Source of the DNA: Candidatus Aquidulcis frankliniae | Lineage (GTDB): Bacteria; Chloroflexota; Limnocylindria; Limnocylindrales; Limnocylindraceae | NCBI GenBank assembly: GCA_009925905.1 | Contig: RFPZ01000037.1 | Location: forward strand, 1-13,508 | Reading direction: 5' to 3' | DNA: 13,508 bases | Program-made: the position numbers and the translations under genes | Part shown: positions 1 to 9,181 of the stretch, in pieces | Position numbering within the stretch: position 1 is the stretch's first letter | Layout: each line of letters starts with the position of its first letter | The notes under the pieces: model-generated | Databases searched by the model: none | Told to the model about the DNA's origin: nothing | What the model saw: the letters and a program-made list of their open reading frames with translations, nothing else

Positions 1-1
1 T

Positions 2-40
2 CCCCTGCGACGGTGCCGCCTGGCGCCGCACGACCTGTGA
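2..40 (+). CDS. 3' end of an unidentified upstream gene (partial)
   Basis: One plus-strand frame is open from the window edge and reads twelve codons ending in TGA at 38-40, nine bases before the next start. The peptide end (PLRRCRLAPHDL) has mostly G/C third positions, like the neighbouring genes. The following gene's ribosome binding site (GGAGG, 41-45) comes directly after the stop, which is the usual arrangement within an operon. The fragment is too short to assign a family, and the other two plus frames are also open across these bases, so this is only the most economical reading. Confidence 0.35.
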   Translation, partial: PLRRCRLAPHDL

Positions 41-49
41 GGAGGCCCT

Positions 50-865
50 ATGGCAGAGACGGCACCTACCCCCGCCTCATTCGGCGTCCTCGCGGATGAC
101 CCAGCCTATAACGCGACACTCGCGGCACGCATCGATGACACCGACACCCTCGCGCGTGTCTGGATCAAGCCGGATGGCCTGCCAACCGCATTCGAGCCTG
201 GCCAGTACGTGACGATCGGCGTCAAGGTCGGTGAGAAGTTTGTACAGCGCCCATACTCTGTCGCCTCTTCCGCACGCGCACTTGACGACGGCTACGAGCT
301 ATACCTCCGACTCGTTCGCGGCGGTGCGTTCACGCCGCTCGTCTTCTCGCTCCCTGTCGGTCACCGACTGCGCGTGCTTGCCCCTAAGGGGAAGTTCACG
401 ATGGAGCCAGCAGATTCACGCGTCCAGATCTACGTATCGTCGGGCACGGGGATTGCACCTTTCGTGAGCATGGCGCGAACCCTCCTTGATGATGGTGCTC
501 CTCGACGCGCGATCTATCTCAATGGCGTCAGCTACGTGAGCGACATTGGCTACCGCGAGCTGATTGAAGGGTGGGAGAAGAGTGGCACGTATCCAGCGAC
601 CTACGTACCGACCATCTCTCGACCCGCCGATCCGTTGAATGCTGGCTGGACCGGCCGCACCGGACGAGTCGAGAGCATCATCCAGTCCGCGCTGAGGGAT
701 CTTGATGTCAATCCGAGCGAGGCAATCGCCTATCTCTGCGGAAATCCGGAGATGATCGTCGCCGCAGAACGCGAACTTTCGGCGTATGGCTTACCTGAAG
801 GGGCGATCCACAAGGAGCTCTACTGGCCGGCCGGCAAGCAGCCGACGGGCGCGACCGAAGCCTAA
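50..865 (+). CDS. ferredoxin/flavodoxin-NADP+ reductase (FAD-dependent, Fpr-like)
   Basis: A 271-residue cytosolic flavoprotein expected to move electrons between NADP(H) and a ferredoxin or flavodoxin. The N-terminal half is the FAD-binding beta barrel: RPYS at 67-70 is the flavin-binding RxYS motif, followed by a GGAFT segment near 91-95 and APKGKF near 111-116 that contact the flavin phosphates. The C-terminal half is the pyridine-nucleotide domain, with SSGTGIAPF at 130-138 and YLCGNPEMI at 228-236. The ending KELYW (256-260) resembles the aromatic C-terminal region of bacterial Fpr enzymes. ATG at 50 is preceded by GGAGG at 41-45, a good ribosome binding site. No 2Fe-2S cysteine motif is present, which argues against phenol-hydroxylase-type or dihydroorotate-dehydrogenase electron transfer subunits. 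The family call is firm; the exact electron partner is not visible. Its stop overlaps the convergent glycyl-tRNA synthetase stop. Confidence 0.85.
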   Translation: MAETAPTPASFGVLADDPAYNATLAARIDDTDTLARVWIKPDGLPTAFEPGQYVTIGVKVGEKFVQRPYSVASSARALDDGYELYLRLVRGGAFTPLVFSLPVGHRLRVLAPKGKFTMEPADSRVQIYVSSGTGIAPFVSMARTLLDDGAPRRAIYLNGVSYVSDIGYRELIEGWEKSGTYPATYVPTISRPADPLNAGWTGRTGRVESIIQSALRDLDVNPSEAIAYLCGNPEMIVAAERELSAYGLPEGAIHKELYWPAGKQPTGATEA

Positions 866-2295
866 GGGCGCGACGCGCGCAACTTCGCGAGGAAGAACTC
901 TTCCAGCCGATCGGCGCTGACACGCTCCTGTTCCATGGTGTCGCGGTCGCGCACCGTCACTGCATTGTCGTCCATGGAGTCCACGTCAACGCAGATGCAC
1001 CACGGCGTGCCGATCTCATCCTGCCGGCGGTAGAGCTTACCGATCGCAGCGGTGTCGTCGTATACGGCGGTGAACTCTCGCGAGAGTCCGTCGCGAATGC
1101 GGTGCGCCATCTCGACAAGGTCTTCACGCTTCTTGAGGAGCGGCAAGACCGCAACCTTGTACGGCGCGAGCTCTGGGTGCAGCGAGAGGACGACGCGCTT
1201 CTCGTCGCGCACAACCTCTTCGCGGTACGCGTCGATCAGGAAGGTGAAGGCGGCGCGGTCGGCTCCGGCGGCCGCCTCAACGACCCACGGGGTGAATGAG
1301 GTCTCGGTTGCAGGGTCAAAGTAGTCGAGGCTCTCACCACTCTCTGCGGCATGGCGCGAGAGGTCAAAGTCGCCACGGTTATGAATTCCCTCAAGCTCCT
1401 TCCAGCCGAATGGGAAGCGGTACTCGACGTCGATAGCACGCTTCGCGTAGTGGGCCAACTCGTCAGGGGCATGTTCACGCATGCGCAGTCGCTCTGGCGA
1501 CACGCCGTACGATTTGTACCACTCGAGTCGTCGGGGCAGCCACTCTTCGAATGCTGCGGTGGCGGCCTCATCAGGTCGCACAAACATCTGTAGCTCCATT
1601 TGCTCGAATTCGCGCATGCGGAAAACGAAGTTTCCTGGGCTGATCTCGTTGCGGAACGACTTCCCAATCTGGGCGATGCCGAACGGAATCTTCTTGCGCG
1701 ACGAATCGCGCACGTTCTTGTGCTGCACATAGGCACCTTGGGCCGTTTCTGGACGCAGGTAGACTACGGCGGCCTCCTCTTCAACCGGACCCATAAACGT
1801 CTTGAACATCAGGTTGAATCGGCGTGGGGCCGTCAGTGAGCCTTCGCAGTCTGGGCACTTCAACCCCATCTTCGCGACGATCTCTACATCGGCAAGCTGC
1901 GTGGTGGTGAGGTCGCCCGTGCCCGGGAGTTCGTCGAGTCGGTAGCGTCGCTTGCAGGCGGTGCACTCGACGAGCGGATCGCTAAATGAGCCAACGTGGC
2001 CGGAGGTCTTCCACACCTGAGGGTGCATCAAGATTCCAGCATCAAGTCCAACCACCTCGTGACGCTGCTGCACCACGCTGCGCCACCAGGCGCGTTTCAC
2101 GTTGTTCTTCAGCTCAACGCCGAGCGGACCGTAATCCCACACCGCGTTGATGCCGCCGTAGATCTCGGAGCTGGGGAAGACAAATCCACGGCGCTTCGCC
2201 AACGAGACGATGGTGTCGAGTTCGGCAACTGCTGGGGTCGCGCCAGCCGCTGGGGTTCCAGCGAGGGTTTTCGAGGAGTCGGCGTTGATGCTCAT
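862..2295 (-). CDS. glyS: glycyl-tRNA synthetase, dimeric class II type
   Basis: Charges tRNA-Gly with glycine using ATP, in the cytosol. At 477 residues this is the single-chain alpha2 enzyme (eukaryote/archaea-like type also found in many Gram-positives), not the alpha2-beta2 form. Visible elements are the N-terminal block SLAKRRGFVFPSSEIYGG (31-48); a zinc-binding insertion with C111, C114, C147 and C150; YLRPETAQG at 179-187; class II motif 2 from FRNEISP to the Arg/Glu run ending about 233; motif 3 (VVEAAAGADR, 338-347); and an anticodon-binding domain from about 370. Motif 3 has Ala where VxEPxxGxDR-type sequences usually have Pro. The first ATG gives about 25 low-complexity residues before the conserved core, and no clear Shine-Dalgarno sequence precedes it. 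It is the last gene of the minus-strand block, 32 bases after fmdB, which leaves no room for a T-box leader of its own. The symbol is used in the sense of single-chain GlyRS (also called glyQS). Confidence 0.95.
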   Translation of the reverse strand: MSINADSSKTLAGTPAAGATPAVAELDTIVSLAKRRGFVFPSSEIYGGINAVWDYGPLGVELKNNVKRAWWRSVVQQRHEVVGLDAGILMHPQVWKTSGHVGSFSDPLVECTACKRRYRLDELPGTGDLTTTQLADVEIVAKMGLKCPDCEGSLTAPRRFNLMFKTFMGPVEEEAAVVYLRPETAQGAYVQHKNVRDSSRKKIPFGIAQIGKSFRNEISPGNFVFRMREFEQMELQMFVRPDEAATAAFEEWLPRRLEWYKSYGVSPERLRMREHAPDELAHYAKRAIDVEYRFPFGWKELEGIHNRGDFDLSRHAAESGESLDYFDPATETSFTPWVVEAAAGADRAAFTFLIDAYREEVVRDEKRVVLSLHPELAPYKVAVLPLLKKREDLVEMAHRIRDGLSREFTAVYDDTAAIGKLYRRQDEIGTPWCICVDVDSMDDNAVTVRDRDTMEQERVSADRLEEFFLAKLRASRP

Positions 2296-2327
2296 TGCGA
2301 GGAAGCCTACCCGATCAGTGCGTTCGT

Positions 2328-2573
2328 CTACTTTGCGTCGCTCTTTGGCGCTGGGGATGGCGCGCTTGCTGGCGCATCCGAAGAGCCGGATCCGCCACTG
2401 CGACGATCAAGTTTGGCCCAGCCACTCCCCTTGAAATGCACGCTCGCCGCAGAGAATTGTCGCTCCAGTGAGCCGCCACAGTCTTCGTGGGCCCGAGCCT
2501 GCTGATCGTCGATGCCGTGCAGCACCTCAACAGTGGCACCGCACTTCGCGCAGAGATAGTCGTAGAAGGGCAT
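2328..2573 (-). CDS. FmdB-family zinc-ribbon regulatory-type protein
   Basis: An 81-residue protein beginning MPFYDYLCAKCG, the typical opening of the FmdB/CxxC zinc-ribbon family (MPxYxYxCxxCG), followed by the characteristic FSAASVHFKGSGW segment (about 40-52). The zinc-ligand pairs appear as C8/C11 and H29/C32; most family members have Cys at the first position of the second pair. The last 30 or so residues are Ser/Ala/Pro/Gly rich and probably disordered. The family was named after a putative regulator in a formamidase/amide operon, but its molecular role is not established and none is claimed here. Its ATG overlaps the valS stop by one base (TAATG), so it is probably translated by re-initiation after valS. 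A small zinc-ribbon gene beside aminoacyl-tRNA synthetase genes suggests a housekeeping role, which is inference. Confidence 0.88.
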   Translation of the reverse strand: MPFYDYLCAKCGATVEVLHGIDDQQARAHEDCGGSLERQFSAASVHFKGSGWAKLDRRSGGSGSSDAPASAPSPAPKSDAK

Positions 2574-5268
2574 TACGAACCTCGCTCCAGGCGCGCGATC
2601 TCGTCACGAAGCTCGGCGACGCGGCGCTCTGCCCCGGCGACCACGGCGGCGGGCGCCTTCCCAGTAAATGATGGGTCGGCGAGGCGAGCCTCTGCGGCGG
2701 CAAGTTGCGCCTGTGCCGCGGCGAGGTCCTTCTCGCGTCGAGCGCGATCCGCATCCAGCGTCGCGGCATCAGCCTTCGGTGGCTCCAATCGCGCAGTGAG
2801 CGCACCCGCCACCACGAGTAGGCCCTCACCCTCGGTCGGGAGCGAGGCCTGGATAGTGAGTGGGCGCGTGCGCGCAAGGCGCTCGATCGCCGAACGTAGT
2901 CCCTCGCCTGAGGTTGCAAGTGCTTGCGGCGCTGCCACAGTGAGCGGAATCCATGCGCCAGCGGGAAGCTTTGCAGTAGTGCGCGCCGCTCGCACTTCGC
3001 GTACAAGGTCAAGCCACTGATCAATACTGCTCGCAGCGCTACTCGCCGCCGAATGTCGCATCGGCCAAGCCGCTGTTGCCAAGAGCCCAGGATCGCCGGC
3101 GCGTCGCGGCAATGCCTCCCAGATCCCTTCAGTGATAAATGGTGCAATTGGATGGAGCAGGCGCAATAGATCATCGAGCGCGTCAACGAGCGTCCACCAG
3201 ACAGCGGTGCGTTCGCTTGCGGGTCGAGTCTCATCGGCGAGTGTCACCTTCGCGATCTCGATCGCCTGGTCGCAGTACTCCGCCCAGATCGCGTCGTAAA
3301 TGCGCTGTGACGCTTCAGAGAAGCCGTACTGGCTTAGTGCGCGATCAACATCATCAACGGCGGCGCTAAGGCGTGTTGCCATCCAGGTGCCAAACTCCCC
3401 CGCCGCTGCTTGGGCATCAGCAGCAGATGGCCGATCGCCCGTTGCTTCAACAGGTCGCGCGCCAAGCACATAGCGTGCCGCGTTCCAGAGCTTGTTCATG
3501 AAGTTGCGCGCGTTCTCGAGCTTCTCTGGTGAGAGGCGCTGGTCGGCGCCAGGTGCGGTGCCTGAGACGAGTGCGAAGCGCAGTGCGTCGGCGCCGATCT
3601 CATCGATCACCGAGAGTGGATCAACGACGTTCCCCTTCGTCTTTGACATCTTTTGCCCCTCAGGGTCACGCACCATGCCGTGCAGATAGATCGTCTCAAA
3701 CGGCGGCGTGCCCATCAACTCAATGCCGAGCATCATCATGCGCGCGACCCAGAAGAAAAGGATGTCGTGACCCGTCTCCATTACCTGTGACGGGTAGTAG
3801 CGCGCGAGATCGGGCGTCTTGTCGGGCCAGCCAAGTGTGCTGAACGGCCAGAGGCCGCTGCTGAACCAAGTGTCAAAGATGTCGCTCTCCTGCTGAAGCG
3901 TGTTCAACTCAGCACCGCAGGTGCCGCAACCCGCTGGGCCCTCTTCGCGATCACTCACGGTGATGTGTCCGTCGGCGCAATACCAGGCGGGGATTCGGTG
4001 CCCCCACCAAAGCTGGCGGCTCACGTTCCAATCCCGAATCTCCGTGAGCCAGTGCTCCCACGTCTTCTCAAAGTGCGCCGGCACGATCTGTGTTGCCCCC
4101 GAGCGCGTTGCGGCGAGCGCCTTTTCGGCGAGCGGCTTGGCGCGAATGAACCACTGCGTGCGGAGACGCGGCTCCAAAATGTCGTTGCTGCGCTGGCAGC
4201 GCGCCGGGTTTGCCGTGTGTGGCCTCACCGACACAAGGAGTCCGAGCTCTTCAAGTGCGGCGACGATCGCCTTGCGCGCCTTGAAGCGATCCATTCCGGC
4301 GAAGGGCGCTGGAGCATCGGCAACAATGCGCGCGGACTCATCGAGGATGGTCGGCGCGGGCAAGTTGTGACGGAGGCCGACCTCACGGTCGTTCGGATCG
4401 TGGGCTGGCGTGACCTTTACCGCACCGGTGCCGAAACTCATCTCGACGAAGGCGTCGGCGACGACGGGAACGGCACGATTCACAAACGGCACCATCACCC
4501 GCTTCCCAACGAGTGCGGTGTAGCGAGGGTCGTCAGGGTGCACGGCCACGCCGGTGTCGCCCAGTAGTGTTTCTGGCCTTGTCGTGGCCACCACCACACC
4601 GCTGTTTGCGTCGCCCCCCTCGAGTGGGTAACGAATCTCCCAGATGCTCCCCTGCTCTTCAGTCGCCACCGACTCTAGGTCGGAGACGCTCGTCTTGCAG
4701 CCTGGGCACCAGTTGACGAGCGCCTCACCGCGGTAGGCAAGTCCGCGCTCGTAAAGGGTCATGAACGCGGTGCGCACTGCACGGCTCGACACCTCGTCCA
4801 TGGTGAAACGGGTGCGGCCCCAGTCTGCCGAAGCGCCGAGGCGCTGGAACTGGCCCAATATGGTGTTCCTCGTCTCGTCCATGAAGCGGTGCATCCGGTC
4901 GAGGTAGCGCTCGCGACCCATTTCGGCGCGGCTGCTCCCCTCCTTCTCCACGATGCGATCGAGCACGTATTGGGCGGCGATAGAGGCGTGATCCACACCT
5001 GGGAGCCAGAGGGCGGCGCGGCCCTGCATTCGCGCACGGCGCACCATTAGGTCTTCGAGCGTAACGAAGAGAGCATGCCCCACGTGCAAGCCGCCAGTGA
5101 CGTTCGGCGGCGGCATGATGATCGTGAAGGGTGGGAGTGATTCGCGAGCCTCGGCATCGCGTGTCTCGCGTCCGTCAGGGCTGCCGTAATCGGTTGCCGC
5201 CCAACGAGCCGCAACGCTGCGCTCTACGTCAGCGGCGCTATACGAGGGGCCGAGCTCGCGCGCCGCCG

Positions 5269-5272
<4 letters not shown>
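2573..5272 (-). CDS. valS: valyl-tRNA synthetase
   Basis: Charges tRNA-Val with valine; a class I aminoacyl-tRNA synthetase of 899 residues, normal for the family. The HIGH signature is HVGH at 63-66 within PPPNVTGGLHVGH, and the KMSKS loop is KMSKT at 541-545. Between them lies the CP1 editing domain (about 200-380), with the TTRPETLLGDT block (230-240) and HDPNDREVG (291-299), which removes mischarged threonine. Cysteine pairs at 189/192 and 449/452 look like zinc-ribbon remnants. The anticodon-binding domain includes LLHPIAPFITE (705-715), and the protein ends with the Arg/Ala/Glu-rich coiled coil typical of ValRS (about 838-897). The start is GTG at 5272, overlapping the clpX stop by four bases (GTGA), so translation is probably coupled to clpX. 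No upstream leader exists in which a T-box could lie. Confidence 0.97.
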
Positions 5273-6627
<1,355 letters not shown>

Positions 6628-6637
6628 GCGGCGCGCC

Positions 6638-7240
6638 TCACTTCCCCTTAGGCGGAACGATGGCAGGGAGCTTGTACACCTCGTCGATGATGCCGTATTC
6701 CACCGCCTGCTCTGGCGAAAGGAAGAGGTCGCGATCCGTGTCCTTCACGACCTTCTCCATCGGCTGGCCCGTGTGGGCGGCGAGGATCTCTTGCGTCGTT
6801 CGCACGAGCTGCTCCATTTCCTTCACCTGAATAAAGACGTCGGGCGTGTTGCCACGGAAACCACCGGAGCCCTGGTGAATCATGATGCGGCTGTGCGGCA
6901 GGGCGAAGCGTCGACCTGGCGCGCCAGCAGCGAGGAGCACAGCACCCATCGACATAGCGATGCCGGTGCAGATCGTGCTCACTGGGGCGCGAACGTATCG
7001 CATCGTGTCGTAGATCGCGAGGCCGGCGGTGATCACACCCCCTGGGCTGTTGATGTAGAGCGAGATCTCCTTCTCGGGATCCTCTGAATCAAGGAAGAGG
7101 AGTTGCGCAATGATCAGGTTGGCGATGTCGTCTTCGACTGGGCCGCCCAAAAAGATGATGCGCTCCTTGAGTAGGCGTGACCAGATGTCGTAGGCGCGTT
7201 CGCCCTTGCTGGAAGACTCAATCACCATTGGTACGAGCAT
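6638..7240 (-). CDS. clpP: ATP-dependent Clp protease proteolytic subunit ClpP
   Basis: Serine protease subunit that forms the tetradecameric chamber partnered with ClpX. At 200 residues it is the standard length. The catalytic triad is visible as S97 in GIAMSMGA, H122 in IMIHQ and D171 in DRDLF, the same numbers as in mature E. coli ClpP; INSPGG (64-69) forms the oxyanion region. The ATG at 7240 is preceded by a strong ribosome binding site (AGGGGGTGA on the minus strand). A second in-frame ATG five codons in is possible but has poorer context. Only one clpP is present here; a second copy elsewhere cannot be excluded. Forty-five bases separate it from tig. Confidence 0.98.
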   Translation of the reverse strand: MLVPMVIESSSKGERAYDIWSRLLKERIIFLGGPVEDDIANLIIAQLLFLDSEDPEKEISLYINSPGGVITAGLAIYDTMRYVRAPVSTICTGIAMSMGAVLLAAGAPGRRFALPHSRIMIHQGSGGFRGNTPDVFIQVKEMEQLVRTTQEILAAHTGQPMEKVVKDTDRDLFLSPEQAVEYGIIDEVYKLPAIVPPKGK

Positions 7241-7261
7241 TGGTCACCCCCTACGTGTGCA

Positions 7262-7276
7262 CCCGCTCTCTGCGGG
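7262..7276 (-). promoter_or_regulatory. GC-rich stem-loop between tig and clpP
   Basis: CCCGC, a five-base loop, then GCGGG forms a perfect five-pair G/C stem about nine bases after the tig stop and before the clpP ribosome binding site. No T-run follows it on the minus strand, so it does not look like an intrinsic terminator. It could be an RNA processing or stability element setting the tig:clpP ratio, or simply chance in GC-rich DNA. Confidence 0.25.
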
Positions 7277-7285
7277 AGGCTGAGT

Positions 7286-8650
7286 TTACTTGGCGGGAGC
7301 GTTCGCGGCGGTAGGCGTCGCTGGGCGCTCGGGAGCCCAGGTTGGCCAGGCCTTCGGATGAGCGTCAAACCACTCGTCAACGAGACGCTCAACCACGAGG
7401 GAGCGGCGGAGCGAAGCACGGATCGCTCGGCGACCGCGCTCAGAGGTGAGGTAAGCCTCGAGCTTGCGCTGCCCTTGTGTCTGCGGGCGGGCGCGCTCCA
7501 CCTCTTCGTCAATCAACTCCTCTGGGACCTCGACCCCTTCGGCGCCGGCAACGGCGCTCAGGACAAGGAGTGTCTTCGCGCGACGCTCGCCGCGCTCACG
7601 CATCTCGGCGCGAATCTCTTCGACGCTCTTACCAGCAGCGCCCAGGTACTGCTCAAACGTCAAGCCCTGTCGCGCAATGCTGCGCGCCAACTCATCAACG
7701 AGACCATCAACCTCCTCTTCAATGAGTGGATCGGGAATCTCAACCGTTGCGCCATCCATGGCGAACTCAACGATCTTGTCGGCGAATTCATGGCGACCGC
7801 GATCGACGGCGCTCGCCTTGAGGCGCGTCAAGATCTCCGCTCGAAGGCCAGCAACATCGGTGACATTGGCAACTTGCGCAGCAAAGGCATCATCGAGCGG
7901 TGGCGGGACCCGTGCACGCAAATCGTTGATGACGACATCAAATCGCGCCGGCACACCCTGAAGTGCTGCCTCTTGGTAATCCTCGGGGAAGGTCACCTCG
8001 ACGGTGGTGGCATCGCCCACCTTCGCACCGACGAGCTGCGCCTCGAATCCTGGAATGAGTCGATCGGATCCGAGCACAATTGGCATGCGCTCAGACGATG
8101 CGCCGTCGATTGCAAGACCGTTGTCGGAGCGATAGCCATCAAAGGCAATGATCGCGTAGTCGCCCATCTCGGCGCCACGATCGGTGACCGGGGTCAGCGT
8201 TGCGTAGCTATCGCGCAGGTCGTTGACGACCGCCTCAACCTTTGCGTCGTCAGGCTCCTCAAAGGTTGGCTCAAAGGTGTAGCCGCGATAATCGCCGAGC
8301 TTTACATCTGGCGGCACTGGAATCACTGCGGTGAAGGTGTAGGGCTCGCCTTCAACGATCGGCTTCGCATCGATCTTCGGGCTGGTAAGCGGAACGATGT
8401 CGGACTTCATGATCGCGTCGCGATAGCCGCGCTCGATCAGGATCTCGGTGGCCTCATCAAGAATGCGGTTGATGCCGGCGAAACGCTCAACAATGGAGCG
8501 CGGCGCCTTCCCTGGGCGGAAGCCCGGGATGCGGCTGTGGCCAGCCACGTGGCGGACGGCCTGGGCAATTGCCGCGGCCACGTCTGCGACCGCGAGGGTG
8601 ACCTCGAGTCGGACGGTGCTCTTCTCGGCTGGAGTGGTCGTGAATTCCAT
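7286..8650 (-). CDS. tig: trigger factor (ribosome-associated chaperone and prolyl isomerase)
   Basis: Binds the ribosome exit tunnel, shields nascent chains and isomerises X-Pro bonds; 454 residues, typical length. The ribosome-binding signature GFRPGKAP is at 43-50 in the N-terminal domain. A FKBP-type domain spans about 160-245, including MGDYAIIAFDGY (162-173) and LIPGFEAQLVGAKVGD (198-213). The C-terminal chaperone arms (about 250-430) are charged and helical, and a Pro/Ala-rich tail closes the protein. The ATG lies 31 bases after the 3' end of tRNA-Leu on the same strand, with no strong Shine-Dalgarno sequence, so its mRNA may begin from processing of a tRNA-containing transcript. Placement directly before clpP and clpX is a widespread bacterial order. 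Confidence 0.97.
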   Translation of the reverse strand: MEFTTTPAEKSTVRLEVTLAVADVAAAIAQAVRHVAGHSRIPGFRPGKAPRSIVERFAGINRILDEATEILIERGYRDAIMKSDIVPLTSPKIDAKPIVEGEPYTFTAVIPVPPDVKLGDYRGYTFEPTFEEPDDAKVEAVVNDLRDSYATLTPVTDRGAEMGDYAIIAFDGYRSDNGLAIDGASSERMPIVLGSDRLIPGFEAQLVGAKVGDATTVEVTFPEDYQEAALQGVPARFDVVINDLRARVPPPLDDAFAAQVANVTDVAGLRAEILTRLKASAVDRGRHEFADKIVEFAMDGATVEIPDPLIEEEVDGLVDELARSIARQGLTFEQYLGAAGKSVEEIRAEMRERGERRAKTLLVLSAVAGAEGVEVPEELIDEEVERARPQTQGQRKLEAYLTSERGRRAIRASLRRSLVVERLVDEWFDAHPKAWPTWAPERPATPTAANAPAK

Positions 8651-8681
8651 GAGCGCTCAGGGTACCCGACGACCCTTGTTC

Positions 8682-8767
8682 TGGTGGGCGAGGTGAGACT
8701 CGAACTCACACGTCGTTGCCGACACCGGCTCCTAAGGCCGGCGCGTCTACCGTTTCGCCACTCGCCC
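8682..8767 (-). tRNA. tRNA-Leu (anticodon UAG), CCA encoded
   Basis: An 86-nucleotide type II tRNA read on the minus strand. The acceptor stem GGGCGAG/CTCGCCC pairs perfectly over seven bases, followed by discriminator A and an encoded CCA (8684-8682). The D-arm is GCG/CGC with GG in the loop. The anticodon stem CCGGC/GCCGG encloses loop CTTAGGA, giving anticodon UAG at 8734-8732. A long variable arm (GTCG-GCAA-CGAC) is the leucine/serine class hallmark, and the T-arm is GTGAG-TTCGAGT-CTCAC. It decodes CUA and possibly other CUN codons. The first 21 nucleotides are also the last codons and stop of the upstream small protein gene, and tig starts 31 bases downstream. Confidence 0.96.
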
Positions 8768-9181
8768 CCGAGCATCATCGTCGCCCACGGGGGTTCCGTC
8801 CACCGCAGGTCTGCCGTCGATCAGCGCATCAATCACCGCGCGTCCACCACGCTGGGCGGCAGCAGCCACTACCCCACTGACAAAGGCACTCCCCGCTCCA
8901 CCGCCACGGCTCGATGAGCCGCCGGAACGAGAGCCGAACCAGCGCACCAGAAGGAGCGCCAGGATTCCAAGTAGGCCGAGTGCTCGTAGGGGGCGGTCAC
9001 GCAGTTCTTGCCCCAGGCCACCGCTCGGGCGCAGCCGCCCGCCGATGGACCGAATCCGCTCAAGCGACGCCTCTCGAGATTGGCGAACCGCCGCAAGGCG
9101 CGTCGCTACCTCGGGCCGAGTGGCGGCTAGGGCCTCTACCCTCTTGGCGCGCTGATCGCGTTCGTTGGTCTCGTTAGGCAT
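8747..9181 (-). CDS. small single-pass membrane protein of unknown function
   Basis: 144 residues, not confidently recognised. The N-terminal half is Arg/Glu/Ala-rich and predicted helical (about 7-46), reminiscent of short actinobacterial membrane proteins of the DUF3618 kind, though I cannot confirm that assignment. One hydrophobic segment follows (LRALGLLGILALLLVRWF, 65-82), then a Gly/Ser/Arg-rich stretch (83-98) and a weakly hydrophobic Ala/Val segment (99-112). I chose the ATG at 9181 because it overlaps the previous gene's stop in ATGCCTAA, typical of coupled genes, although the frame stays open further upstream inside that gene. The stop TAG lies inside the D-loop of tRNA-Leu, so 21 bases are shared. 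Physical pairing with the Holin-X-like gene suggests a joint role at the membrane, which is inference. Confidence 0.7.
   Translation of the reverse strand: MPNETNERDQRAKRVEALAATRPEVATRLAAVRQSREASLERIRSIGGRLRPSGGLGQELRDRPLRALGLLGILALLLVRWFGSRSGGSSSRGGGAGSAFVSGVVAAAAQRGGRAVIDALIDGRPAVDGTPVGDDDARGRVAKR
8774..8802 (-). promoter_or_regulatory. possible promoter for tRNA-Leu/tig (weak)
   Basis: On the minus strand TGGACG (8802-8797) and GATGAT (8779-8774) are spaced by 17 bases, and each matches four of six consensus positions of a vegetative sigma-70-type promoter. The tRNA 5' end lies six bases past the -10-like box, so transcription would start at or very near the mature tRNA. The elements sit within the coding region of the small membrane protein, and such matches arise by chance, so this is tentative. 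Confidence 0.22.

Noticed and set aside
2228..2327. T-box leader or other riboswitch before the glycyl-tRNA synthetase gene
   Set aside because: Only 32 bases separate it from the fmdB stop, with no specifier stem or antiterminator-like structure.
1351..4567. Several plus-strand open frames of 80-200 codons over the GlyRS gene and valS
   Set aside because: They are antisense to well-supported synthetase genes, lack domains and have compositions typical of reverse-strand reading of GC-biased codons.
7358..8917. A 519-codon open frame on the plus strand, antisense to tig and the tRNA
   Set aside because: It lies opposite a clear trigger factor gene and runs straight through the tRNA-Leu gene. 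Long antisense frames are expected opposite GC-rich codons with strong third-position bias. Its translation shows no recognisable domain.
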